Origin: CAXRBC01 sp041158045
GTDB taxonomy: Bacteria; Actinomycetota; Acidimicrobiia; Acidimicrobiales; Ilumatobacteraceae
Assembly: GCA_041158045.1 (NCBI GenBank)
Contig: JBEBCD010000036.1
Coordinates: forward strand, 21,061 to 85,060
DNA length: 64,000 nucleotides
Direction of reading: 5' to 3'
Below, in pieces: positions 57,117 through 64,000 of this stretch. The position numbers were made by a program, and so were the translations under genes. Within the stretch, counting starts at the first letter, position 1, and each line of letters starts with the position of its first letter. The notes under the pieces were generated by a model. That model was not told the origin of the DNA and ran no database searches. It was given only the letters and a program-made list of their open reading frames with translations.

Positions 57117-58091
57117 GTGCTGCGGTACGTGCTCCGGCGCGTCCTCTGGGCGATCCCCACGCTGCTCTTCATCACGTTCCTCGTGTACGTGGCCCTGCGC
57201 ACCGGCACCGACCCGGTGAAGAGCTACCTGCGCATCAACCCCCGGGCCACGAAGGCCAAGATCGCCCAGTACATCGAGGTCAACGGCCTCGACCCCAACT
57301 ACGTGCGCGGGTACTGGTCGTGGTTGCGCAACTTCGTCACCGGCAACTGGCCGCGCAGCATCAAGGGCTCGCGCGAGGTGTGGCCGCAGCTGAAGGACGC
57401 GCTGGCCAACTCGCTGCGCCTCGGCGCGGCCGCCACCGTCGTGGGCATCGCGGTCGGGATCTTCGTCGGCGTGTACGCCGCGCTCAAGCCGGGCGGGCGG
57501 CGCGACGTCGCCGTCAACACCTCGGCGTTCATCGGCATCTCCATCCCGCCGTACGTGTCGGCGATCATCCTGCAGCTGCTGTTCGCCGTCTACTGGAGCC
57601 GTTGGTTCGGTGACACGCTCTTCCCGACCTCGGGCGTGTACCCGCCGGGTCAGGTCGGCTTCGACCCGTGGCTGATGGCCAAGCACATGGTGCTGCCGAC
57701 GCTCGTCGTGGCGATTCAAGTGATCGCCGTCTACGCCCGCTACATGCGCTCGTCGCTGCTCGACGTGCTCTCGAGCGACTTCATGCGCACCGCGCGGTCC
57801 AAGGGCATCAGCGAGCGCCGGGTGCTGGTGCGCCACGGGATGCGCAACGCCCTCATCCCCGTGGTGACCATCGCGGCCCTCGACGTGGGCGCCATCGTGG
57901 GCGGCCTCATCATCACGGAGAACGTCTTCTCGTACCCCGGGATGGGCGTCTACTTCCTCTCCGCGTTCGCGCAGGGCGACTTCCCCCTGCTCATGCCGTG
58001 GATGGTGATCATCGTGGCGTCGGTGCTCCTCTTCAACCTCGTCGCGGACATCGCCTACGCATGGCTCGACCCGAGGATCCGCCTTGGCTGA
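57117..58091 (+). CDS. ABC transporter permease (OppB/DppB type)
   Basis: 324 aa, six membrane segments. N-terminal YVLRRVLWAIPTLLFITFLVY is typical of OppB; the EAA loop MRTARSKGISERRVLVRHGMRN and ITENVFSYPGMG follow. Operon with OppC, OppD, OppF-type genes; the next gene overlaps by 8 nt. Confidence 0.94.
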   Translation: MLRYVLRRVLWAIPTLLFITFLVYVALRTGTDPVKSYLRINPRATKAKIAQYIEVNGLDPNYVRGYWSWLRNFVTGNWPRSIKGSREVWPQLKDALANSLRLGAAATVVGIAVGIFVGVYAALKPGGRRDVAVNTSAFIGISIPPYVSAIILQLLFAVYWSRWFGDTLFPTSGVYPPGQVGFDPWLMAKHMVLPTLVVAIQVIAVYARYMRSSLLDVLSSDFMRTARSKGISERRVLVRHGMRNALIPVVTIAALDVGAIVGGLIITENVFSYPGMGVYFLSAFAQGDFPLLMPWMVIIVASVLLFNLVADIAYAWLDPRIRLG

Positions 58092-59037
58092 GGTCGCCAC
58101 CCGCCCCGGGACCGCGGGGGAGATCGCGCTGCCGACGGTGTCGCCGCGGCAGATGGCATACCGGCGCTTCGTCTCGCACAAGGCGGCCGTGGGGAGCGTC
58201 GTCATCCTCGCGCTCCTCGTGTGCTTCGTCGTGCTGTCGCCGATCACCGCGCGCTACGGGGTGAACGAGGCGGTGAAGGAGCCGCCCAACTACTTCATCC
58301 CGCCCGGCGGCCTCGCCTGGTTCGGCACCGACGACATCGGTCGCGACCTCTACAGCCGCCTCATCTACGGGGTGCGGGTGTCGCTCGTGATCGGCTTCTT
58401 CTCGGCGATCATCTCGGTGACCCTCGGTTGCCTCATCGGGGCGACCGCGGGCTTCCGCGGCGGGCGCTTCGACGACGTGGTGATGCGGATCACCGACCTG
58501 TTCCTCGCCTTCCCCTTCCTCGTCACCCTGCTCGTGCTGCGCAACTTCCTCGGGGCGATCGAGTGGTTGCGGCCGATCATCGGCGACCTGTCGTCGATCC
58601 GCTTCATCATCGTGCTGTTCTCGATCTTCGGCTGGATGAGCGTGGCGCGCATCGTGCGCGGCCAGGTGCTCGCGCTCAAGGAGCGGGAGTTCATCGAGGC
58701 GGCGCGCGCGGCCGGTGCGGGGCGCTGGTACGTGGTGCGCACGCACCTGCTGCCCAACTCGGTGGGGCCGATCATGGTGGCGCTCACCTTCGCCGTCGTG
58801 TCGGCGATCATCGGCGAGTCGACCCTCTCGTTCTTCGGCTACGGGCCGCAGCCGGGGGCGGGCGCCACGTCGCTCGGACTGCTCGTGGCGGGCGCCAAGG
58901 GCGCGGTCAACACGGGCAACTGGTGGCTCGCCCTCTTCCCGTGCGGCGTGCTCGCGCTCATCGCCCTGTGCGTCAACTTCGTCGGCGACGCGTTGCGTGA
59001 CGCCACCGACCCGCGGCTCGACCGGGGCGACGCGTGA
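58084..59037 (+). CDS. ABC transporter permease (OppC/DppC type)
   Basis: 317 aa. OppC_N region (MAYRRFVSHKAAVGSVVI), WFGTDDIGRDLYSRLIYGVRVSL, the EAA loop FIEAARAAGAGRWYVVRTHLLPN, and ESTLSFFGYG. TTG start overlapping the previous stop, the only clear TTG start in the window; stop overlapped by the ATPase gene (GTGA). Confidence 0.94.
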   Translation: MAEVATRPGTAGEIALPTVSPRQMAYRRFVSHKAAVGSVVILALLVCFVVLSPITARYGVNEAVKEPPNYFIPPGGLAWFGTDDIGRDLYSRLIYGVRVSLVIGFFSAIISVTLGCLIGATAGFRGGRFDDVVMRITDLFLAFPFLVTLLVLRNFLGAIEWLRPIIGDLSSIRFIIVLFSIFGWMSVARIVRGQVLALKEREFIEAARAAGAGRWYVVRTHLLPNSVGPIMVALTFAVVSAIIGESTLSFFGYGPQPGAGATSLGLLVAGAKGAVNTGNWWLALFPCGVLALIALCVNFVGDALRDATDPRLDRGDA

Positions 59038-60011
59038 GCGCGGTCCTCGAGATCCGTGACCTGCGGGTCACCTTCGCCACCCCGCTCGGGGACCTCGAGG
59101 CCGTGCGCGGCGTCGACCTCGACGTGCGGGCCGGCGAGGTGCTCGGCGTCGTCGGGGAGTCGGGCTCGGGCAAGTCGGTGACGTTCCTCGCCGCGATGGG
59201 CCTGCTGCCCGCGACGGCGACCGTGCGCGGCTCGGTGCGGGTGGACGGCGTCGAGCTCGTCGGTGCGCCGCCGAAGGAGATGCGGCGCGTGCGCGGCCGG
59301 CTCATGTCGATGATCTTCCAGGACCCCCTCTCCGCGCTCAACCCGGTGCACCGCGTCGGCGCCCAGATCGCCGAGATGCTCCAGGCCCACCAGCGCATGA
59401 CCGACCGGGCGGCCGCGGCGCGCGCCGTGGAGCTGCTCGAGCTCGTCGGCATCCCGCAGCCCGCGGACCGGGCGCGCCAGTACCCCCACGAGTTCTCCGG
59501 CGGCATGCGCCAGCGCGTCGTGATCGCGATCGCGATGGCCAACCGCCCGAAGGTGCTCGTCGCCGACGAGCCGACCACCGCGCTCGACGTGACGGTGCAG
59601 GCCCAGATCCTCGAGGTGATCCAGCGCGTGCAGGCCGAGACCGGCACCGCCGTGGTGCTCATCACGCACGACCTCGGCGTCGTGGCGCGCGTGTGCGATC
59701 GCGTCCAGGTGATGTACGCGGGACGCTCCGTGGAGCGCGGCGCGGTGCACGCGATCTTCGGGCGGCCGACGCACCCGTACACGCGGGGCCTGCTGGACTC
59801 GCTGCCGCACGAGGGGCTCGAGCGCCTCACGCCCATCGCGGGGTTCCCGCCCAACATGCTGCGCCCGCCGTCGGGCTGCGCCTTCCGCGTGCGCTGCCCC
59901 CACGCGATCGACGCCTGCGGGACGGACGTGCCGGACCTGCGGCCGATCGGGGAGCAGGAGAGCGCGTGCATCAGGGCGTCGGAGCTCGCGCGCGCGGGGG
60001 ACGGCCGATGA
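59034..60011 (+). CDS. ABC transporter ATPase (OppD/DppD type)
   Basis: 325 aa. Walker A GESGSGKS, Q-loop IFQDPLSALNP, signature FSGGMRQRV, Walker B VLVADEPTTALD, and the C-terminal oligopeptide extension with Cys-rich CAFRVRCPHAIDAC that often holds an Fe-S cluster. ATGA overlap with the next gene. Confidence 0.94.
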   Translation: MSAVLEIRDLRVTFATPLGDLEAVRGVDLDVRAGEVLGVVGESGSGKSVTFLAAMGLLPATATVRGSVRVDGVELVGAPPKEMRRVRGRLMSMIFQDPLSALNPVHRVGAQIAEMLQAHQRMTDRAAAARAVELLELVGIPQPADRARQYPHEFSGGMRQRVVIAIAMANRPKVLVADEPTTALDVTVQAQILEVIQRVQAETGTAVVLITHDLGVVARVCDRVQVMYAGRSVERGAVHAIFGRPTHPYTRGLLDSLPHEGLERLTPIAGFPPNMLRPPSGCAFRVRCPHAIDACGTDVPDLRPIGEQESACIRASELARAGDGR

Positions 60012-61036
60012 GCGCGACCGGGATCGCCGCGGGGGGCGCGGGCGCGGGGGTCGGCGCGGGCGCGCGCGAGCCCTTGCTCCGCGTCGACGGGCTCGTGAAG
60101 CACTTCGAGACCAAGCTCGCGTCGGGCGTGCGCCGCCGCAAGCGCGTCGTGCAGGCGGTGTCGGGGGTGTCGTTCGACGTCGCGCCCGGGGAGACGCTCG
60201 GGCTGGTCGGCGAGTCGGGATCCGGCAAGACCACCGTCGGGCGCTGCGTGCTGCGGCTGGTGGAGCCGACGGCGGGGACCGTCCACTTCGACGGGCGCGA
60301 CCTCGCGTCGCTCGAGGCCGAGGAGTTGCGGCACCTGCGGCGGCGGATGCAGATCGTCTTCCAGGACCCCTTTGCGTCGCTGGATCCGAAGATGACGGTC
60401 GGCGCGTCGATCGCCGAGCCGCTCGTGGTGCAGGGCGTGCCGGGCGACCACATCGACAAGATCGTGCAGCTGCTCGAGCTGGTCGGACTGTCACCGGACC
60501 ACGCGCGGCGCTTCCCCCACGAGTTCAGCGGCGGTCAGCGCCAGCGCATCGGCGTGGCGCGCGCGCTCGCGCTCGACCCGTCGCTCGTGGTCCTCGACGA
60601 GCCGGTGTCGGCGCTCGACGTGAGCATCCAGGCGGGGGTGGTCAACCTCTTCGGCGACCTGCAGCGGCGGCTCGGCATGTCGTACGTCTTCATCGCCCAC
60701 GACCTGTCGGTGGTGCGCCACATCGCGCACCGCGTCGCCGTGATGTACCTCGGGAAGATCGTGGAGATCGGGGACACGCGGGCCGTCTACGCGCGGCCGA
60801 CGCACCCGTACACGACCGCGCTGCTCTCGGCGGTGCCCGTGCCCGACCCGTCGCGCGAGCGCGCGCGCACGCGGATCATGCTCGAGGGCGACGTCCCGTC
60901 GCCGGTCGACCCACCCTCGGGCTGTCGCTTCCGCACGCGGTGCTGGAAGGCGACCGAGCGTTGCGCGACCGAGGAGCCCGCCCTCGTGGTGCGCCCGTCG
61001 GGGCAGCTGTCGGCCTGCCACCACCCGGAGGGGTAG
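60008..61036 (+). CDS. ABC transporter ATPase (OppF/DppF type)
   Basis: 342 aa. Gly/Ala-rich N-terminal extension, then LLRVDGLVKHFET, Walker A GESGSGKTT, IVFQDPFASLDPKM, FSGGQRQRIGVARAL, LVVLDEPVSALDVSIQ, and the C-terminal CRFRTRCWKATERC extension. Completes the five-gene importer. Confidence 0.94.
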   Translation: MSATGIAAGGAGAGVGAGAREPLLRVDGLVKHFETKLASGVRRRKRVVQAVSGVSFDVAPGETLGLVGESGSGKTTVGRCVLRLVEPTAGTVHFDGRDLASLEAEELRHLRRRMQIVFQDPFASLDPKMTVGASIAEPLVVQGVPGDHIDKIVQLLELVGLSPDHARRFPHEFSGGQRQRIGVARALALDPSLVVLDEPVSALDVSIQAGVVNLFGDLQRRLGMSYVFIAHDLSVVRHIAHRVAVMYLGKIVEIGDTRAVYARPTHPYTTALLSAVPVPDPSRERARTRIMLEGDVPSPVDPPSGCRFRTRCWKATERCATEEPALVVRPSGQLSACHHPEG

Positions 61037-61083
61037 CGCGCGGCCGCGCCTCGGGTGCGCGTCGCGGGCGCGCATCGCGGCGG

Positions 61084-61089
61084 TAGCCT
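61084..61089 (+). promoter_or_regulatory. -10 box TAGCCT for secG
   Basis: TAGCCT ends 7 nt before GTG 61097; leaderless. Confidence 0.55.
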
Positions 61090-61096
61090 CGTCGCC

Positions 61097-61336
61097 GTGC
61101 GCGACGCCCTCATGTACGTGACGCTCGTGATCAACGTGCTGTCGCTCTTCGCGATGATCGCCGGGGTGCTCATGCACAGCGGCCGCGGCGGCGGGCTGTC
61201 CGACATGTTCGGCGGCGGCGGCGCGGCGGCGCTCGGCTCGGCGGCCGCGGAGCGCAACCTCAACCGCATCACCGCGGTGCTGGCCACCATCTGGGTGCTC
61301 ACGGTGGTCGCGCTCGGGCTCTTCCTCGCGCAGTAG
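61097..61336 (+). CDS. secG: Protein translocase subunit SecG
   Basis: 79 aa, two membrane helices (YVTLVINVLSLFAMIAGVLMH and ITAVLATIWVLTVVALGLFL) around the SecG loop SGRGGGLSDMFGGG. The gap-pgk-tpiA-secG order is common in actinobacteria; here a transporter operon separates tpiA from secG. Confidence 0.92.
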   Translation: MRDALMYVTLVINVLSLFAMIAGVLMHSGRGGGLSDMFGGGGAAALGSAAAERNLNRITAVLATIWVLTVVALGLFLAQ

Positions 61337-61395
61337 TCGGCGCCCTCGGGGCCGACGGCGCTCGCGCCGGCCGTCGCCGCCCGCGGCGGGGCGGG

Positions 61396-61401
61396 TAGCA
61401 T
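61396..61401 (+). promoter_or_regulatory. -10 box TAGCAT for tRNA-Leu(GAG)
   Basis: TAGCAT, 10 nt before the mature tRNA 5' end. Confidence 0.45.
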
Positions 61402-61411
61402 GATCGTCCAC

Positions 61412-61498
61412 GTCGAAGTGGCGAAATTGGCAGACGCACCAGCTTGAGGGGCTGGCGCCCGTAAGGGCGTGGGGGTTCAAATCCCCCCTTCGACACCA
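61412..61498 (+). tRNA. tRNA-Leu(GAG)
   Basis: 87 nt including an encoded CCA. Acceptor GTCGAAG/CTTCGAC, anticodon stem CCAGC/GCTGG with loop TTGAGGG (anticodon GAG), a long variable arm GCGCCCGTAAGGGCGT, T arm GGGGG-TTCAAAT-CCCCC. Read in the plus direction. Confidence 0.95.
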
Positions 61499-61542
61499 GT
61501 GACGCCCTCCTTCTCCGCGGGACCCCGCCCCCGCGCAAGATC

Positions 61543-62829
61543 GTGACCGTGGGAGCGGGGGAGGCCCCCCGCGACGCGCTGCAGCGCCGCGTGACGCGCC
61601 CCGTGGACGTCCTCGGGACGCTGGTGTTGGCGGGGCTGGCGGGCTCCGTGCTCGCCATCTGTGGTGCGTCGCCTCACGCCTCGCTGCTGCTCGTCGGTGT
61701 CGTCGCGGTGCGTGGGATCGGGCGTTCGGGTGCAACTCGTCTCGTGTCGGGTCTCGGCGTCGTCGTCGTGACCGCTGGGTCGCTCCTCGCGAGCGGTCCG
61801 ACGCGAGTCGCCACCGTGGTGGCATCGGTCGTCGTCGCGACGGCAACCGTGCTCGTCGGCCGGCCGCGTGGCCGGCGGATCATCCTCGCCAACCTCGTGG
61901 TCCTCGGTGCGCTCCTCGTGGCGCTGGAGGTCGGACTCAGGCTCTCCTCGGCGTCGGCGGGCTCGTCCGGGTACCAGTCGATCGAGCTGTACCGACAGAG
62001 TCGTGACGATGGTCCCGACGAGGTGGCCGCGCCGATCGTCACCTACGACGGGGCGCTGCGCCGGACCGTCGACCAGCCCGTCACCGCGCCGCGCAGGATC
62101 CTGCTCTTCGGGGGGTCCACCACCCTGTGCGCCGAGGTGGACGACGCCGGGACGTGGCCGTCGATCCTCCAGCGGCTCCTCGGGGGTGCCGCATCGCGGT
62201 GGCGGGTCGAGAACCACGGCGTGAGCGCGACGACGGCGGCGAACCGGGCCGAGGCGCTCCGCTCCGTCCCCGACCTCGGTCCCGCGGACGTGGTCCTCTT
62301 CTTCGTGGGCGTCAACGATGCGGGCGCATCCTTCACTCAGCGGGAGAATCCCGCGGTCGTGGTGCGAGAGATCTCCCGTCTCGGGACGCTCATCCAGCGG
62401 CTCAGTGAGCATTCGCGGATCGCCGACGGCGTCTTCCGCTTGCTCGTGTTCGGTGGCGTGCGCACCTCCGCCGATGCCCGCCGCGAGGCGGTGGAGTCGT
62501 TCCGTGACGCGCTTGCGGCCGCGGATGCGGCGGCCACCGCCGTGGGCGCACGCTTCGTCCCCGTGCTGCAACCGCACCTGTTCACTCGCGCCGCGCCGTC
62601 GGACTACGAGCAGGGTCTCGCCGCCCTGTACTCGCCGGCGCTGGGTGACGCCGTCGAGGCGATCTACCCCGGACTGTGGGACGAGATGCGGCGGTACCCG
62701 GCGGCGATCGACGCGCGCGCAGCGATGGACGGCCTGACGCGTAGCCCCTATCTCGACTGGCACCATGTCGATGAGCGGGGCAACACCGCCATCGCGCAGT
62801 TCGTGTGGGAGCGTCTCGAGTGGGACTGA
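61543..62829 (+). CDS. Membrane-anchored SGNH/GDSL-type hydrolase
   Basis: 428 aa. N-terminal third has about four hydrophobic segments (to residue ~135). SGNH domain: block I LLFGGSTT with Ser192, Gly in ENHGVSATT, GxND as FFVGVNDAG (256-259), and Asp405/His408 in LDWHHVDERGN. Likely an extracytoplasmic esterase or acyltransferase-like enzyme on surface glycans; substrate unknown. Its N-terminal codons (AGEAPRDALQRRVTR) repeat those of the next gene. Codon use is somewhat less GC3-extreme than that of neighbours. Confidence 0.82.
   Translation: MTVGAGEAPRDALQRRVTRPVDVLGTLVLAGLAGSVLAICGASPHASLLLVGVVAVRGIGRSGATRLVSGLGVVVVTAGSLLASGPTRVATVVASVVVATATVLVGRPRGRRIILANLVVLGALLVALEVGLRLSSASAGSSGYQSIELYRQSRDDGPDEVAAPIVTYDGALRRTVDQPVTAPRRILLFGGSTTLCAEVDDAGTWPSILQRLLGGAASRWRVENHGVSATTAANRAEALRSVPDLGPADVVLFFVGVNDAGASFTQRENPAVVVREISRLGTLIQRLSEHSRIADGVFRLLVFGGVRTSADARREAVESFRDALAAADAAATAVGARFVPVLQPHLFTRAAPSDYEQGLAALYSPALGDAVEAIYPGLWDEMRRYPAAIDARAAMDGLTRSPYLDWHHVDERGNTAIAQFVWERLEWD
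61556..61598 (+). repeat. 43-bp direct repeat, copy 1
   Basis: 40 of 43 bases match copy 2 at 62851-62893 in the same orientation and reading frame; both lie at the start of a coding region. Confidence 0.9.
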
Positions 62830-64000
62830 GCCGTCGCGCGACGACGAGCGCGGGGGAGGCCTCCCGCGACGCCGTGCAGCGCCGCGTGACGCGGGTGCTG
62901 GTGGGCGGACAGCTCGTCGGCGCCGCGGGCCTGTCGTCGGCCGTCGTCGTCGGCGCCTACGTGATCCAGGACATCCTCGGCCCGACGACGCCGTGGGGCG
63001 GCGTCGCGTCGGCCACCTTCACCCTCGGGTCGGCCGGGATGTCGACCGTGCTCGCGCGCATCATGGTGGGGGCGACGCGGCGCCGCGGGCTCGCCACCGG
63101 ATACGCGCTCGCCATCGTCGGCGGGCTGGTCGCGGGACTCGGCGCCCAGTTGCGCTCGCTGCCGGTCTTCCTCGGGGGGCTCGTCGTCTACGGCAGCGGA
63201 CAGGCGGCCAACTACCTCGCGCGCTACGCCGCCACCGACCTCGCGCCCGCTGAGGGCCGCGGCGCCGCGATGAGCCGCATCCTCTTCGCGAGTACGTTCG
63301 GCGCGGTCTTCGGGCCGCTGCTCGTGCGGCCGGCGGAGCGGGCGGGCGAGGAGTGGTTCGGCTGGCGGACGTACACGGGGCCGTGGGTGTTCGCCGCCGC
63401 GTTCTTCGTCCTCGCGCTCGTCAACGTGCTGGTGCGGCTGCGGCCGGATCCGCTCGAGGTGCTGCGTGCCAGGGCGGGGGTCGACGGTCGGGGCGCGCCC
63501 GACACCGCCGATTCGGGCAATGGGCGCCCCGCCGCACGCGCCGGCTCGCTCGCGACGATCTGGGGCCTGCGCGGCGCGCGGCGGGGCGCCATCGCCATGG
63601 TGATCTCGCAGGCGACGATGGTGGCGGTGATGACGATGACGCCGGTGCACCTCAAGGCCCACGGGCACGAGGCGGTGAGCCCGTGGGTGGTGTCGCTGCA
63701 CATCGCGGGGATGTACGCGCTGAGTCCGCTCGTCGGTCGGGCGATCGACCGGCGCGGGCGGCGATGGGGGGTGGTGGTCGCGGCGGTGCTGCTCGTCGCG
63801 GCCAACGGTCTCGCCTCGGTGGCGGGCGATGGGCCCGTCCTGCTGTTCCCGTCGCTGTGGCTGCTCGGCGTCGGGTGGAACTTCGGGCTCATCGCGGGAT
63901 CGAGCATGGTGATCGACGCGACGCCGGCGAGTGCGCGCGTCGGCGTGCAGGGTGCGGCGGATCTCATGATGAGCTTGTGCGGGGCGATCGCGGGGTTCTC
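62820..64000 (+). CDS. MFS transporter, partial
   Basis: Truncated by the right edge, 393 codons visible. GTG at 62820 overlaps the hydrolase stop by 10 bp. About ten hydrophobic segments: VGGQLVGAAGLSSAVVVGAYV, LARIMVGATRRRGLATGYALAIVGGL, YGSGQAANYLARYAATDLAP; second half with HIAGMYALSPLVGRAIDRRGRRWG. Major facilitator type with an unusual central charged loop (about 215-245). Substrate unknown; pairing with the SGNH hydrolase suggests a shared surface-glycan or lipid function, but this is inference. Confidence 0.82.
   Translation, partial: MGLSRRATTSAGEASRDAVQRRVTRVLVGGQLVGAAGLSSAVVVGAYVIQDILGPTTPWGGVASATFTLGSAGMSTVLARIMVGATRRRGLATGYALAIVGGLVAGLGAQLRSLPVFLGGLVVYGSGQAANYLARYAATDLAPAEGRGAAMSRILFASTFGAVFGPLLVRPAERAGEEWFGWRTYTGPWVFAAAFFVLALVNVLVRLRPDPLEVLRARAGVDGRGAPDTADSGNGRPAARAGSLATIWGLRGARRGAIAMVISQATMVAVMTMTPVHLKAHGHEAVSPWVVSLHIAGMYALSPLVGRAIDRRGRRWGVVVAAVLLVAANGLASVAGDGPVLLFPSLWLLGVGWNFGLIAGSSMVIDATPASARVGVQGAADLMMSLCGAIAGF
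62851..62893 (+). repeat. 43-bp direct repeat, copy 2
   Basis: Encodes AGEASRDAVQRRVTR near the N-terminus of the MFS gene; copy 1 is 1,295 bp upstream. Confidence 0.9.

Noticed and set aside
61354..61375. Possible terminator between secG and tRNA-Leu(GAG)
   Set aside because: Only a 6-bp stem with bulge, no better than other GC-rich folding in the window.

Overview
The window is a very compact, high-GC (third-position GC strongly enriched) bacterial chromosome segment. Menaquinone genes, an F420-type LLM oxidoreductase, an alpha2-type glycyl-tRNA synthetase, a RapZ with the GxGR Walker variant and abundant leaderless promoters of the form TAnnnT-N6-8-RTG all point to Actinomycetota. A deep branch such as Acidimicrobiia is my best guess, but that is inference. 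No rRNA, CRISPR array, IS element or phage gene is visible, and no stretch longer than about 250 bases lacks a gene.

Layout. 0-6.4 kb: a BKACE fragment and acetoacetyl-CoA synthetase diverging from one promoter, then glutamate dehydrogenase coupled to a GGDEF-EAL protein. 6.4-10.6 kb: phoH-ybeY-corC plus an SDR. 10.6-18.4 kb: menaquinone block (menE, menA, menH, menD, menF, ubiE/menG) on alternating strands, without menB or menC. 18.4-21.6 kb: acyl-CoA dehydrogenase, LLM oxidoreductase, MaoC hydratase, small membrane protein. 21.6-29.5 kb: era, a GerMN lipoprotein/histidine kinase pair facing a response regulator, dinG, uppS, a cis-prenyltransferase-like gene and recO. 29.5-34.7 kb: glyS, trpCFBA, bcp. 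34.7-39.6 kb: fabZ, then the fabD-fabH-fabG-acpP-fabF operon, and tRNA-Leu(CAA). 39.6-52.3 kb: polA, rpsA, coaE, uvrB-uvrA-uvrC and rapZ. 52.3-61.3 kb: gap-pgk-tpiA, an oligopeptide-type ABC transporter and secG. 61.4-64 kb: tRNA-Leu(GAG), a membrane-anchored SGNH hydrolase and a truncated MFS gene.

The most unusual signal is the divergent pair at 27.4-28.7 kb. The uppS product keeps every catalytic motif but lacks the C-terminal RxG tail that normally completes the neighbouring active site in UppS dimers. The gene beside it has the same fold signature and ends in RRFGG, but has lost the catalytic Asp and the substrate-binding Arg/Ser residues. This is the division of labour known from eukaryotic DHDDS/NgBR, so the pair may form a two-subunit bacterial cis-prenyltransferase. 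Other notable points: fabF and coaE have no ATG/GTG/TTG near their conserved N-termini and appear to start at CTG; FabD carries a C-terminal biotinyl/lipoyl-like barrel; stop codons double as -10 hexamers at six gene junctions; two divergent -10 boxes overlap on the same seven bases; and a 43-bp near-identical repeat begins the last two genes.

Gene starts were chosen by weighing conserved N-termini, overlaps with the previous stop, and the -10 hexamer 6-8 nt upstream.
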